Assembly: GCA_963666705.2 (NCBI GenBank) | Contig: CAXXKO010000001.1 | Span: 248,001 to 312,000 of the forward strand | DNA: 64,000 nucleotides | Direction: 5' to 3' | Source: G963666705 sp963666705 | Lineage (GTDB): Bacteria > Pseudomonadota > Alphaproteobacteria > CADEGL01 | In this document: piece by piece, positions 16,901-26,109 of the stretch | How the letters are laid out: each line of letters begins with the position of its first letter | How positions within the stretch are numbered: the stretch's first letter is position 1 | Notes under the pieces: model-generated | What the model saw: the letters and a program-made list of their open reading frames with translations, nothing else | Database searches by the model: none | Told to the model about the DNA's origin: nothing | Translations under genes and position numbers: made by a program

Positions 16901-19900
16901 GGAGGCGCCCTCCCTCGGGGTCGTAGAACACCGTATCGGCGACCTCGGCCTCGACCGTGCGATCGGGAAGCGGCAGGCGCACGGTCTGCCCCAGCATGGC
17001 GCGCCCGCCCTCGACCAGGGCCAGGGCGATCGAACGGTCGAGCACGGGACTATAGTAGCTCGAGGTGACGTAGCCGATCATCGTCATAGGCGGGCTCGGG
17101 CGCAAATCCCTGACGATCTGGGCGCCTTGGGGCAGAACTTCGCGCGCATCGCGGGTCAGCAGGCCGACGAGCTGGCGCCTGTCGGTGCGCTGGAAATCGG
17201 CGCGCGCGAGGCCGCGCTTGCCAAGGAAGTCCTTCTTGCGCTTGCTCACGATCCACGCCAGCCCGAGGTCGCCCGGCGTGACGGTGCCATCGATCTCCTG
17301 CCCGCCGGTGATGAAGCCCTTCTCGGCGCGCAGGACGTGGAGGGCCTCGAGCCCGAAGGGCGTGATGCCGTACTTCGCCCCGGCCGTCAGACAGGCGTTC
17401 CACAAGGCGACGCCGTAGCCCGCGGGCACATTGACCTCATAGCTCAGATCGCCCGAGAAGCTGACCCGGAAGACCCGCGCCGGGATCCCGGCCACCGTGC
17501 CCTCGCGGACGGCCATGTGGGGGAAGGCGCCGGCCGAGAGGTCGATATCGCCCGTAAGCTCGGCCAGCAGGTCGCGCGCGCGCGGCCCCGCCAGGTTGAC
17601 GGTCGCCCACTGCTCGGAGACGGACGTGAGCCTGACCCGGAAGCCCGTCCACTCGGTCTGCAGCCATTCCTCCATCCAGTGGAAGACGTGGGCCGCGTTC
17701 CCAGTCGTGGTGTGCATGAGGTAGTGGTCCTCGCCCAGGCGCGCGGTCACGCCATCGTCCATGACCAGGCCGTCCTCGCCGAGCATCAGGCCATAGCGGC
17801 ACCCGCCGATGGCGAGAGTGTCCCAGGCGTTGGTATAGACCCAGTTGAGGAGCTCGATCGCATCGGGCCCCCTGATGTCGATCTTGCCGAGGGTCGAGGC
17901 GTCGCGGATGCCGACGGCCCCGCGGACCGCCAGGCACTCGCGCTTGACGGCGTCGGCCATCGCCTCGCCCTGGCGCGAGTAGTACCAGGGCAGGGTCCAC
18001 TGGCCCGCGTTCTCGAAGACGGCCCCGGCGGAGACATGCCAGGACTGGATGGGGGTGAGCCGGGTGGGGTCGCCGAATTCGCCGATGTCGCGCCCGGCGA
18101 GCAGGCCGTAGGTGATGGGCGTATAGGGCGGGCGGAAGGTGGTCGTGCCCACCTCGGGGATGTCCTTGCCCAGCGCGCGCGCGAGCACGGCCAGGCCGGC
18201 GATGCCGCCCACCTTGCCCTGGTCGGGGCCCATGCCGAGGGTGGTGTAGCGCTTGGTGTGCTCGACCGAGCGGTAGCCCTCGCGCGCGGCGAGCGCGATG
18301 TCGGCCGCCGTCACGTCGTTCTGCACGTCGACGAAATGCTTCTCCCGGCCGCGCCCGACGGCCGTCCGGCCCGGCACCAGCCACAGGAGGCGCGGCGGCT
18401 CTTCCTCGCTCCCCTCGGTGACAGGCTTCTTGCGCGCCCGGCCCTTGCGGACGATGCCGGCGGCACGGGCGGCATCCAGTCCCGCCGCGCGCCCCTCCGC
18501 GAGGCAGCCGGCCGAATCGAAGGTGCCCCGGCACGCGCCCGCCGAGCGCTCGGCCTGGACCGACCTTCCGGGCACGAAGCAGCCCAGCACGGCGTCGAAA
18601 TCGAGCTTGCCGCCGGACTGGGAGAAGAGGTGCACGGCCGGGTTCCAGCCGCCCGAGACCAGGATGTGATCGCAGGCGATGCGGCGCGGTACGCCCACCA
18701 CGCCCTCGCCCGCCGCGTCGAGGGCCATGACCTGGGCGCTCTTGACCCCCTTCGACCCCTCGACGCCGACGATGGCATGCCCGCCGACGATCTCGATGCC
18801 GCGGGCGCGGGCGCACGCCGGCAGCCCGCCGCCGGGATTGGGGCGCAGGTCGACGATGCCGGCCACGCCCACGCCCGCGTCCACGAGGTCGAGGGCCGCC
18901 CCATAGGCGCCGTCGTTGTTGGTGAAGACGAGCGCCCGCGCCCCCGCCTTGACGCCGTAGCGGTGGAGGTAGGCCCGCGCCGCCTCCGCCAGCATGATTC
19001 CGGGCCGGTCGTTGTCGGCGAAGACCAGCGGCCGCTCGAAGGCGCCCGTCGCCAGCACCACCTGCTTCGCGCGCACCTTCCACAGGCGCTGGCGCGGCCC
19101 CGCCGACGCCGCCGCCCCGCGCGGCCCCAGATGGTCCGTCAGCCGCTCGACGATGGTGAGGAAGTTGTGGTCGTAATAGGCGGCGACAGTCCCCCGCGGC
19201 ACGAGGCGCACCTCGGGCATGCGCTCGAGCTCCGCGACCGCCGCGGCCACCCAATCGGCGGCCGGCGCGCCGCCGATCTCCTCACCCGTGCCGAGGAGGG
19301 AGCCGCCGAACTCGTGCTGCTCGTCGGCCAGGATCACCCGCGCGCCGGTGCGCCCGGCGGCGAGCGCCGCGGCGAGGCCGGCCGGCCCCCCGCCCGCTAT
19401 CAGCACGTCGCAATGGGCGAACAGCTTGGCGTAGCGGTCGGGGTCGGGCAGGCGCGGCGCCCGGCCGAGGCCCGCGGCCCGGCGGATGAAGTATTCGTAC
19501 TTGAGCCAGAAGCTCTTCGGCCACATGAAGGTCTTGTAGTAGAAGCCGGCGGGCAGAAACCTGGCGAACAGGTTGGCGACGGCGCCCAGGTCGAACTCGA
19601 CGCTCGGCCAGCAGTTGACGCTCTCGGCCGCGAGCCCCTCGTAGAGCTCGGCCCGGGTGGCCTTGACGTTGGGCTCGGTACGGGCGCCCGATTCGAGCTG
19701 GACCAGGGCATTGGGCTCCTCCACCCCGGCGGCGTAGATGCCGCGCGGCCGGTGGTACTTGAAGCTGCGCCCGACCACGCGCACGCCGCCCGCCAGCAGC
19801 GCCGAGGCCAGGGTGTCGCCGGCGAAGCCGGTCAGGGACTTGCCGTTGAAGGTGAAGGTGATCGGCCGCGCCCGGTCGATGCGCCCACCTTCGGGGAGGC

Positions 19901-19913
19901 GGTTCTTCTGCAT
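16893..19913 (-). CDS. soxA: Sarcosine oxidase, alpha subunit
   Basis: The 1006-residue alpha subunit carries an N-terminal region (GDTLASALLAGGVRVVGRSF), a Rossmann motif GGGPAG at residues 174-179, and a second nucleotide-binding half (VVLATGAFERPLVFADNDRPG). From about residue 615 there is a GcvT-like folate domain ending in the usual VEAEVADTVFYDPEG. With SoxB it oxidises sarcosine to glycine, yielding 5,10-methylene-tetrahydrofolate. It lies between soxD and soxG, with a 2-base gap to soxD. The frame is intact and of usual length. Confidence 0.95.
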   Translation of the reverse strand: MQKNRLPEGGRIDRARPITFTFNGKSLTGFAGDTLASALLAGGVRVVGRSFKYHRPRGIYAAGVEEPNALVQLESGARTEPNVKATRAELYEGLAAESVNCWPSVEFDLGAVANLFARFLPAGFYYKTFMWPKSFWLKYEYFIRRAAGLGRAPRLPDPDRYAKLFAHCDVLIAGGGPAGLAAALAAGRTGARVILADEQHEFGGSLLGTGEEIGGAPAADWVAAAVAELERMPEVRLVPRGTVAAYYDHNFLTIVERLTDHLGPRGAAASAGPRQRLWKVRAKQVVLATGAFERPLVFADNDRPGIMLAEAARAYLHRYGVKAGARALVFTNNDGAYGAALDLVDAGVGVAGIVDLRPNPGGGLPACARARGIEIVGGHAIVGVEGSKGVKSAQVMALDAAGEGVVGVPRRIACDHILVSGGWNPAVHLFSQSGGKLDFDAVLGCFVPGRSVQAERSAGACRGTFDSAGCLAEGRAAGLDAARAAGIVRKGRARKKPVTEGSEEEPPRLLWLVPGRTAVGRGREKHFVDVQNDVTAADIALAAREGYRSVEHTKRYTTLGMGPDQGKVGGIAGLAVLARALGKDIPEVGTTTFRPPYTPITYGLLAGRDIGEFGDPTRLTPIQSWHVSAGAVFENAGQWTLPWYYSRQGEAMADAVKRECLAVRGAVGIRDASTLGKIDIRGPDAIELLNWVYTNAWDTLAIGGCRYGLMLGEDGLVMDDGVTARLGEDHYLMHTTTGNAAHVFHWMEEWLQTEWTGFRVRLTSVSEQWATVNLAGPRARDLLAELTGDIDLSAGAFPHMAVREGTVAGIPARVFRVSFSGDLSYEVNVPAGYGVALWNACLTAGAKYGITPFGLEALHVLRAEKGFITGGQEIDGTVTPGDLGLAWIVSKRKKDFLGKRGLARADFQRTDRRQLVGLLTRDAREVLPQGAQIVRDLRPSPPMTMIGYVTSSYYSPVLDRSIALALVEGGRAMLGQTVRLPLPDRTVEAEVADTVFYDPEGGRLHA

Positions 19914-19915
19914 GC

Positions 19916-20212
19916 TCAGCCCCCGTCCCCCTTCGCACCCGGCTCGGGCTTCGCCTCGCCGGTGCGATAGACCCCCAGCACCTCGTGGGTCACCGTGTCG
20001 CGAGCCATGTTGAACCAGCGCCGGCAGCCGTGGAGGTGCAGCCAGCGCTCGTAATGCAGGCCCTTGGGGTTGGTTCGCATGTAGACATAGTCGGCCCAGT
20101 CATCGTCCGAGAGGGCCTCGGGCGGGCCGGGGCGGGCGATGTGCGCTTCGCCGCCGTAGCGGTACTCGATCTCGGCGCGCGGCCCGCACCATGGGCATTC
20201 GATCAGCAGCAT
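19916..20212 (-). CDS. soxD: Sarcosine oxidase, delta subunit
   Basis: A 98-residue small subunit that begins LLIECPWCGPRAEIEYRYGGEAHI, with the C-x2-C pair and histidine that bind zinc in characterised delta subunits. It continues with DWADYVYMRTNPKG, HGCRRWFNMARDT and a polar tail. It is encoded between soxB and soxA as in other soxBDAG operons. Confidence 0.93.
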   Translation of the reverse strand: MLLIECPWCGPRAEIEYRYGGEAHIARPGPPEALSDDDWADYVYMRTNPKGLHYERWLHLHGCRRWFNMARDTVTHEVLGVYRTGEAKPEPGAKGDGG

Positions 20213-20233
20213 GTCCCTCTCCGTCTCTCCGTC

Positions 20234-21487
20234 TCAATAGCTCTCGTAGGATCCGGCGGCGCGGTGCTCGTCCACCAGCGCGCCCGACGCGAAACGCCCG
20301 AGCCCGAAGGGCGCGGCCATGGCGTGGGGCCGCTCCTGGGCCAGGCAATGGGCGAACACCCAGCCCGAGCCCGGCACGGCCTTGAAGCCGCCCGAGCCCC
20401 AGCCGCAGTTCATGTAGAGCCCCTCTATCGGCGTGCGGCCCATGATGGGGCTCGCGTCCGGCGTCACGTCGAGCGTCCCGCCCCAGTTGCGCAACATGCT
20501 GACCCGGCTCAGCACCGGATAGAGCTCGACCATGCGCCCGGCGATATATTCGGCATGCGGCAGGCTGCCGCGCTGGGAATAGGAGTTGTAGGGCTCGACG
20601 CTCATGCCGATGACCAGCTCGCCCTTGTCGCTCTGGCTCATGGAGACGAGGGTCGGCGTCATCACCACCGTATCCAGGAGCGGCTTCAGGGGCTCGGAGA
20701 TCATGGCCTGCATGGTGATGCTCTCGATGGGCAGCCGGAATCCCGCCCTGGCGGCGAGCACGCCCGAATGCCCCGCCGGCACCATCCCAACCTTGCCCGC
20801 ACCGATATAGCCGCGCGTGGTCTCGACCCCCAGGACGCGCCCGCCCTCGATGCGGAAGCCCGTGACCTCGCAGCCCTGAATGATGTCGACGCCGCGCGCA
20901 TCGGCCCCGCGGGCGAGGCCCCAGGCCACCGCGTCGTGGCGCGCGATGCCGCCCCGGCGCTGGAGCGTGGCGCCCAGGATCGCGTGGGGCGCACCGGGCG
21001 AGCAATCGAGCATCGGTACCATGGCCTTGACGCCAGCCGGGTCGAGCCGCTCGATATCGAGGCCGGAAAGGCGCATGGCCGCCATGCGCTGGGTCGCCTC
21101 CGCCTCGCCCGCCCGGGTATGGATGAGCTTCATCACCCCACGCGCGCTGAACATGGTGTTGAAGTTAAGGTCGGCCGAGAGGCCGGGCCAGAGCTGGAGC
21201 GACTTGTCGTAGATGGCGATGCTCTCGTCCATCAGGTAGTCGGAGCGGATGATGGTCGTGTTGCGCCCGATGTTGCCGCCGCCGAGCCAGCCCTTCTCGA
21301 GCACGGCCATGTTGGTGACGCCGTGCTCCTTGGCGAGGTAATAGGCGGTCGCGAGCCCATGCCCGCCGCCACCCACGATGACCACGTCGTAACGCGGCTT
21401 GGGCTCGGGGCTGCGCCAAGCCCGGGGCCAGCCCTCGTGATAGCCGAGGGCGTTGCGCACCAGGCTGAAGATCGAGTACCGCGCCAC
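20234..21487 (-). CDS. soxB: Sarcosine oxidase, beta subunit (copy nearest soxD)
   Basis: The 417-residue flavoprotein starts MARYSIFSLVRNALGYHEGW, has the FAD motif VIVGGGGHGLATAYYLA (36-52), and carries a histidine at 184 (ARHDAVAW), the kind of position at which FMN is covalently bound in known SoxB. The C-terminus GWGSGGFKAVPGSGWVFAH completes the active site. It is highly similar along its whole length to the upstream paralogue, and the two start only 2 bases apart from stop to start, so a tandem duplication is clear. Confidence 0.93.
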   Translation of the reverse strand: MARYSIFSLVRNALGYHEGWPRAWRSPEPKPRYDVVIVGGGGHGLATAYYLAKEHGVTNMAVLEKGWLGGGNIGRNTTIIRSDYLMDESIAIYDKSLQLWPGLSADLNFNTMFSARGVMKLIHTRAGEAEATQRMAAMRLSGLDIERLDPAGVKAMVPMLDCSPGAPHAILGATLQRRGGIARHDAVAWGLARGADARGVDIIQGCEVTGFRIEGGRVLGVETTRGYIGAGKVGMVPAGHSGVLAARAGFRLPIESITMQAMISEPLKPLLDTVVMTPTLVSMSQSDKGELVIGMSVEPYNSYSQRGSLPHAEYIAGRMVELYPVLSRVSMLRNWGGTLDVTPDASPIMGRTPIEGLYMNCGWGSGGFKAVPGSGWVFAHCLAQERPHAMAAPFGLGRFASGALVDEHRAAGSYESY

Positions 21488-21489
21488 GG

Positions 21490-22740
21490 TCAGTGCCCCA
21501 CGCCCGCGGCGGCGTTCTCGTCGATCAGCCGGCCGCTCGCGAACCGGTCGAGCCTGTAGCCGGAGTTCAAGGGATGCGGCTCGTCACGGGCGATGGTGTG
21601 TGCGTAGCACCAGCCCGAGGCAGGGGTGGCCTTGAAGCCGCCCGGTCCCCAGCCGCCGTTGACGTAGAATCCCTCGATAGGCGTCTTGCTGATGATGGGG
21701 CTCGCGTCCGGGCTCACGTCGATGATGCCGGCCCACTGGCGCAGCATCTTCAAGCGGCTCATGACGGGGTAGAGCTGAACCACCGCGGACATCTGGTTCT
21801 CGATGACGTGGAAGCTGCCGCGCTGGGCGTAGCTCGGATAGGCGTCGCGCGAGGCGCCCATGACCAGCTCGCCCTTGTCGGACTGGCTGATATAGACATG
21901 GACCACGGTCGAGCTCACCACCGTGTCCAGCATCGGCTTCAAGGGCTCGGAGACCAGCGCCTGAAGGGGGAAGCTCTGGATCGGCAGGCGCAGGCCGGCC
22001 ATGGCGCCGAGGACGCTCGAATGCCCGGCCACGGCCGTTCCCACCTTCCTGGCGCGGATGGCGCCGCGCGTCGTCTCCACGCCCGTGACCCGGCCGCCTT
22101 CGCGGTTGATGGCGGTGACCTCGCAATTCTGGATGATATCGACCCCGCGCGCGTCCGCCCCGCGGGCATAGCCCCAGGCGACGGCGTCGTGCCGCGCCGT
22201 GCCCGCGCGCCGCTGCAGGAGGCCGCCCACCACCGGATAGCGGGCCGTGGGCGAGATTTCGAGGATCGGCACCCGCGCCGCCACCTCGGCCAGGCTCAGC
22301 ATCTGTGTATCGATGCCGTTCAAGCGCATGGCGTGGTCGAGCCGCTGCGAGCCTTCCATCTGGTGGTGCGAGTGCTGCAGCAGGATGAGCCCACGCGGGC
22401 TGAACATGACGTTGTAGTTGAGGTCCTGGCTGAGGCCCTCGTAGAGGCGGTGCGAGCGATCGTAGAAGGCGGCACTCTCGTCGAGCAGGTAGTTGGAGCG
22501 CACGATGGTGGTGTTGCGCCCCGTATTGCCGCCGCCGAGCCAGCCCTTCTCCAGGACGGCCACGTTGGTGACGCCGTGCTCCTTGGCGAGGTAGTAGGCG
22601 GTCGCCAGGCCGTGCCCGCCGCCGCCGATGACGATCACGTCGTAGTCGGCCTTGGGGTCCGGACTGCGCCAGGCCTTCTGCCAGCCCTCGTGATAGCCGA
22701 GGGCGTTGCGCACCAGGCTGAAGATCGAATACCGCGTCAT
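21490..22740 (-). CDS. Sarcosine oxidase beta-subunit paralogue (first gene of the operon)
   Basis: The 416-residue protein shares the start MTRYSIFSLVRNALGYHEGW, the Rossmann motif at 36-52, and the flavin-linking-type histidine H184 (ARHDAVAW) with its downstream twin. It differs across the substrate-side regions (for example LQHSHHQMEGSQRLDHAMR against IHTRAGEAEATQRMAAMR). Both copies look intact. The paralogue may form an alternative complex with SoxDAG having another N-methyl substrate preference; this is inference. It is the first gene of the operon. Confidence 0.9.
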   Translation of the reverse strand: MTRYSIFSLVRNALGYHEGWQKAWRSPDPKADYDVIVIGGGGHGLATAYYLAKEHGVTNVAVLEKGWLGGGNTGRNTTIVRSNYLLDESAAFYDRSHRLYEGLSQDLNYNVMFSPRGLILLQHSHHQMEGSQRLDHAMRLNGIDTQMLSLAEVAARVPILEISPTARYPVVGGLLQRRAGTARHDAVAWGYARGADARGVDIIQNCEVTAINREGGRVTGVETTRGAIRARKVGTAVAGHSSVLGAMAGLRLPIQSFPLQALVSEPLKPMLDTVVSSTVVHVYISQSDKGELVMGASRDAYPSYAQRGSFHVIENQMSAVVQLYPVMSRLKMLRQWAGIIDVSPDASPIISKTPIEGFYVNGGWGPGGFKATPASGWCYAHTIARDEPHPLNSGYRLDRFASGRLIDENAAAGVGH

Positions 22741-22856
22741 CCCCCCTCCGAGCCGGCGCGCATGACGTCAACGCCTGGCTTTCTTCCACGTGTTGGCTAT
22801 CTTAGGCGATCGTGTTGACACCTGGTAGCCTGACGGCAGGGAAACCGGGCTGGAAG

Positions 22857-23375
22857 ATGACCAAGGAACAGCGCTCCATCATTCCCGGCATGATCGGGGC
22901 GGCGGTGTTCGGCGCCCTCTTCGTCTGGGCCGGGACGCGGTGGTATCCGTTCGTGCTGCCGCCCCTGGAGACCGCGGGCGACAGGCTGGCCTTCACCCTG
23001 CGCGCGGAAGTCTTCGCCGGGCTCACGTTTCTCCTCGGCATCGGCACGGTGGCCCGCCAGCGCTTCTTCTCGCCCGAAGCCATCGGCGGCGAGGAATCGC
23101 CGCGCGACCATGCCATCCGCATCAACCTCCGCTACGTTCAGAACACGACCGAGCAGTTGCTGCTGGCCGTCGTCGCGCACCTCGCCCTGGCGGCGCTCCT
23201 GCCTCCGGCGGCGATGGCGGTCATCCCTGTCCTGGTGGCATGTTTCGTCTTGGCCCGGGTGACGTTCTGGGCCGGCTATCACCGCTCTGCCCCGTCCCGC
23301 GCCTTCGGGTTCGCCGCCACTTTCTACCCGACGGTGGCCGTCTATCTCTACGTGATCTACCGGGTTCTCGTCTGA
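22857..23375 (+). CDS. MAPEG-family membrane protein
   Basis: The 172-residue protein has about four transmembrane helices and the MAPEG signature region RAEVFAGLTFLLGIGTVARQ ... RYVQNTTEQLLLAVVAHL, with Asn and Glu in the N-x2-E pattern. MAPEG proteins are glutathione-dependent or eicosanoid-type enzymes; the bacterial function here is unknown. I prefer ATG 22857 over a GTG at 22812. It diverges from the sox operon across a 116-base gap that must hold both promoters. Confidence 0.8.
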   Translation: MTKEQRSIIPGMIGAAVFGALFVWAGTRWYPFVLPPLETAGDRLAFTLRAEVFAGLTFLLGIGTVARQRFFSPEAIGGEESPRDHAIRINLRYVQNTTEQLLLAVVAHLALAALLPPAAMAVIPVLVACFVLARVTFWAGYHRSAPSRAFGFAATFYPTVAVYLYVIYRVLV

Positions 23376-23381
23376 GGCAGG

Positions 23382-23756
23382 TTACTCCGTCGGCCCGCCG
23401 GCCGCGACCCAGGCCTTCATGCCGCCCGCCAGGTTGCTGACATCGGCGAACCCCATGTCGAGGAGCGTCTTGCCGGCGAGCGCCCCGCGCCCGCCCGAGC
23501 CGCAGGTCACGACGACGCGCTTGGCGCGGTCGAGGGCAGGGTTGTGGAGCGGGCTCGCGGGATCGGCCTCGAACTCGAGCAGGCCCCGCGGCACGGCGAT
23601 GGCGCCGACGATCTTACCCTTCTCGACCTCGCCTGGCTCGCGCACGTCGAGGATCAGCACGCCCGCATCGCCCAGAAGCGCCCGCACTTCCTCGACCGAC
23701 ACGGTACCGATGGCCGCATTGGCCTCGGCCAGCATTGTTTGTACGTCCTTCGCCAT
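23382..23756 (-). CDS. Rhodanese-domain sulfurtransferase
   Basis: A 124-residue single-domain rhodanese: VLILDVREPGEVEKGKIVGAIAVPRG, then the active-site loop with the catalytic cysteine in VVVTCGSGGRGALAG, and NLAGGMKAWVAAGG at the end. It would transfer sulfane sulfur to thiophilic acceptors. It converges with the MAPEG gene, stop to stop within 7 bases. Confidence 0.9.
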   Translation of the reverse strand: MAKDVQTMLAEANAAIGTVSVEEVRALLGDAGVLILDVREPGEVEKGKIVGAIAVPRGLLEFEADPASPLHNPALDRAKRVVVTCGSGGRGALAGKTLLDMGFADVSNLAGGMKAWVAAGGPTE

Positions 23757-23821
23757 GTTTCGTTCTCCCTCACGCGGTATGCGCTAGCGTTTCGGTCCCC
23801 AATTCATTTCCGGCCAGACTG

Positions 23822-24112
23822 CTACGCCGCCTCGATACGAGGCTCGATATTTTCGATCTCCGCGCCCACATCACGCTCGGCGAGGTCAAGCTCGTATGCT
23901 TGCTGGAGATTGAGCCACAATCGCGGTCCGGTGCCGAACCAGCGCCCGAGTCGGAGCGCGGTGTCCGCCGAGATGCTTCGCTTACCGGCGATGATCTGCG
24001 AGACACGGTTCGCCGGAACGTGAATCCGTCGCGCAAGCTCGGCCGCGCTCAAGCCAATCTCCTCCAGCTCGTCGCCAAGGATTTCACCGGGATGAATGGG
24101 GGGCTTGGCCAC
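23822..24112 (-). CDS. higA: HigA-type antitoxin (HTH, Xre family)
   Basis: The 96-residue protein begins PPIHPGEILGDELEEIGLSAAELARRI, the HigA hallmark, followed by an Xre helix-turn-helix (VPANRVSQIIAGKRSISADTALRL) and RWFGTGPRLWLNLQQAYELDLAE. It would neutralise HigB and repress the operon. It is the second gene, 12 bases after higB. Intact. Confidence 0.92.
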   Translation of the reverse strand: MAKPPIHPGEILGDELEEIGLSAAELARRIHVPANRVSQIIAGKRSISADTALRLGRWFGTGPRLWLNLQQAYELDLAERDVGAEIENIEPRIEAA

Positions 24113-24124
24113 CGCTATCCTCCT

Positions 24125-24402
24125 TCAATGGTAATCAACGATTTCGACGTTATGGGCGCCGTCCTCACGCCACTCGAAGCAAATCCGCCACCGTTCGTTG
24201 ACACGTATGCTGAACTGTCCTTTGCGGTCGCCGGACAACGCTTCGAATCGATTGCTCGGAAGCCGCATCAGGGCTTCAAGGGTATCCGCGGCGTCCAGCA
24301 CCCTGAGGCGCTTGTGCGCCTGGCGGGCAAATGACTGGGGCGGGCTATTCGCTCGCCCCCGTGAAATGCTTCCGTTCGCCGGTTCTTGAAACTTCGGATC
24401 AT
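24125..24402 (-). pseudogene. higB: HigB-type mRNA-interferase toxin, frameshifted
   Basis: The ATG at 24402 opens MIRSFKNRRTEAFHGGERIAR, a classic HigB start, then loses the frame. The continuation is in another frame: PQSFARQAHKRLRVLDAADTL...GDRKGQFSIRVNERWRICFEW...VEIVDYH, with the Arg/Trp core of RelE-type toxins. The frames join if one C is added to the four-C run at 24337-24340 (GGGG on the plus strand). So the toxin carries a -1 lesion near codon 21, while the antitoxin is intact. Real decay or a homopolymer sequencing error are both possible. Confidence 0.85.
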
Positions 24403-24420
24403 GTCGTCCACTAGGAAAAT

Positions 24421-24438
24421 ACGTTATACGTATAACGT
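24421..24438. promoter_or_regulatory. Probable higBA operator
   Basis: An 18-base perfect palindrome, ACGTTATACGTATAACGT, sits 18 bases upstream of the higB start codon and is AT-rich in otherwise GC-rich DNA. This is the position and form expected for autoregulation by HigA or the HigBA complex; binding is inferred. Confidence 0.7.
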
Positions 24439-24535
24439 ATAAGCGTCGATACCCTTTCGTCTTGCCGATTGCCGCGACGAAATAGGGCGGCGCCTTCGCA
24501 CCGCCCTGATTTCGAGCCGTGGGTGGCAAACGCCC

Positions 24536-24922
24536 CTATTGCGGCTTGTAGGCCAGCACTTCCACCTCAAGCTTCACGTCCACCATCAGGCCGCTGACCA
24601 CGGTCGAGCGGGCCGGCGGGCCGTCCGGGAAATACCCGCCATACACCGTGTTGAAGCCCATGAAATCGGCCTTGCTCGGAAGCCAGACGGTGGCCTTGAC
24701 CACGTCCGTCAATTCACAGCCGGCGGCGGCCAGGAGGTCCTTGATCATGCCCATGACGACATGGGTTTGATCCTCGATCGTGCCTGTCGTCATCGGCGCC
24801 CCGTCCTTGAACGGAACCTGGCCCGAGAGAAACACGTAATCGCCCGCGCGTACCGCCTTCGAGAGCGGGAAGGTCACACCGCCGAGGACGATGGGGCCAC
24901 CAATAATTTCCTTCTTCGCCAT
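24536..24922 (-). CDS. RidA-family protein
   Basis: The 128-residue protein has the YjgF/RidA pattern: FPLSKAVRAGDYVFLSGQVPF, MIKDLLAAAGCELTDVVKATVWL and PARSTVVSGLMVDVKLEVEVLAY, in which the arginine of PPARS usually binds the carboxylate of imine/enamine substrates. RidA proteins deaminate reactive 2-aminoacrylate-like intermediates. Start ATG 24922 (MAKKEIIGG) is chosen over longer frames that lack family similarity. It diverges from the agmatinase-like gene. Confidence 0.87.
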   Translation of the reverse strand: MAKKEIIGGPIVLGGVTFPLSKAVRAGDYVFLSGQVPFKDGAPMTTGTIEDQTHVVMGMIKDLLAAAGCELTDVVKATVWLPSKADFMGFNTVYGGYFPDGPPARSTVVSGLMVDVKLEVEVLAYKPQ

Positions 24923-25112
24923 GTTTGCAACTCCGATAGTTAGGGTTTGGCGTCGGTCGCCGGATTGGAAGATCGCGCCACATTCCAGCATCCGGCCGAG
25001 CGATGCGCAAGGATGGCCGCGCCCGCCGGGCTTGGCGGAGGCGCCGGGTCGACGATAGGATCGCCGCCGTGGGCGAGAAACCACGACATCCACGAGGGGA
25101 GGCAAAAAGGCC

Positions 25113-26066
25113 ATGACCGAAAGCTTCAACCAGCCGCTCGGCGGCAACGAGATGCCGCGCTTCGGCGGCCCCGCCACCATGTTGCGCCTGCCGGCACCCG
25201 AGACGGCCGCGGGGCTCGATGCCTGCTTTGTCGGCGTGCCCTTCGACATCGGCACCTCGAACCGCGCCGGCACGCGCCACGGCCCGCGCCAGATCCGGGC
25301 CGAATCCGCCCTCCTCCGGCCCTATAACATGACCACCCGCGCGGCCCCCTTCGACAGCCTGCAGGTGGCCGACATCGGCGACGTCCCCATCAATCCGTTC
25401 AACCTCCTCGACAGCGTCCGCATCATCGAGGAGGTCTTCGACGGTATCCTCTCCCACGGCTGCCGGCCGCTCACCCTGGGCGGCGACCACACCATCACCA
25501 TCCCCATCCTGCGCGCGCTGAAGCGCAAGCTCGGGCCCGTGGGCCTGGTTCACGTGGATGCCCACGCCGACGTGAACGACGTCATGTTCGGCGAGACGAT
25601 CGCCCACGGCACGCCGTTCAGGCGCGCGGTCGAGGAAGGGCTGATCGAGGGCAAGCGGACCGCCCAGATCGGCCTCCGCGGCACCGGCTACACGGCGGAG
25701 GATTTCGACTGGCCGGCGGCCCAGGGCTTCCGCGTCGTGCTCGCCACCGAATGCTGGAACAAATCCCTCGCCCCGCTCATGGGCGAGGTGCGCGCGCAGC
25801 TCGGCGAGGGCCCGGTCTATATCAGCTTCGACATCGACGGCCTCGACCCCGCCTTCGCCCCCGGCACCGGCACGCCGGAGATCGGGGGCCTGACCTCGGC
25901 GCAGGGGCAGGAGATCGTCCGCGGGTGCCGCGGCCTCGACATCCTCGGTGGCGACCTGGTGGAGGTCTCGCCGCCCTACGACCCTTCCGGCAACACCGCC
26001 CTCGTGGGCGCCAACCTGCTCTACGAGATGCTCTGCGTCCTGCCCGGCGTCGCCTACAGGGACTGA
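25113..26066 (+). CDS. speB: Agmatinase/ureohydrolase-family protein
   Basis: The 317-residue protein has the full set of Mn ligands of ureohydrolases: H126 (LGGDHT), D149-x-H151-x-D153 (VDAHADV) and D240-x-D242 (SFDIDGLDPAFAPGTGTPE). Agmatinase would release urea and putrescine, but guanidinobutyrase or related activity is equally possible from sequence. Start ATG 25113. A hairpin terminator candidate follows at 26089. Confidence 0.85.
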   Translation: MTESFNQPLGGNEMPRFGGPATMLRLPAPETAAGLDACFVGVPFDIGTSNRAGTRHGPRQIRAESALLRPYNMTTRAAPFDSLQVADIGDVPINPFNLLDSVRIIEEVFDGILSHGCRPLTLGGDHTITIPILRALKRKLGPVGLVHVDAHADVNDVMFGETIAHGTPFRRAVEEGLIEGKRTAQIGLRGTGYTAEDFDWPAAQGFRVVLATECWNKSLAPLMGEVRAQLGEGPVYISFDIDGLDPAFAPGTGTPEIGGLTSAQGQEIVRGCRGLDILGGDLVEVSPPYDPSGNTALVGANLLYEMLCVLPGVAYRD

Positions 26067-26088
26067 GCCGGACGCCGCGCGCTTGCGT

Positions 26089-26109
26089 AAAAGGTGTCAG
26101 GCACCTTTT
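26089..26109 (+). terminator. Hairpin with T-run after the agmatinase-like gene
   Basis: AAAAGGTG, a five-base loop TCAGG, and CACCTTTT form an 8-bp perfect stem starting 23 bases after the speB stop. The A-run and T-run make it bidirectional in form. Confidence 0.65.
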
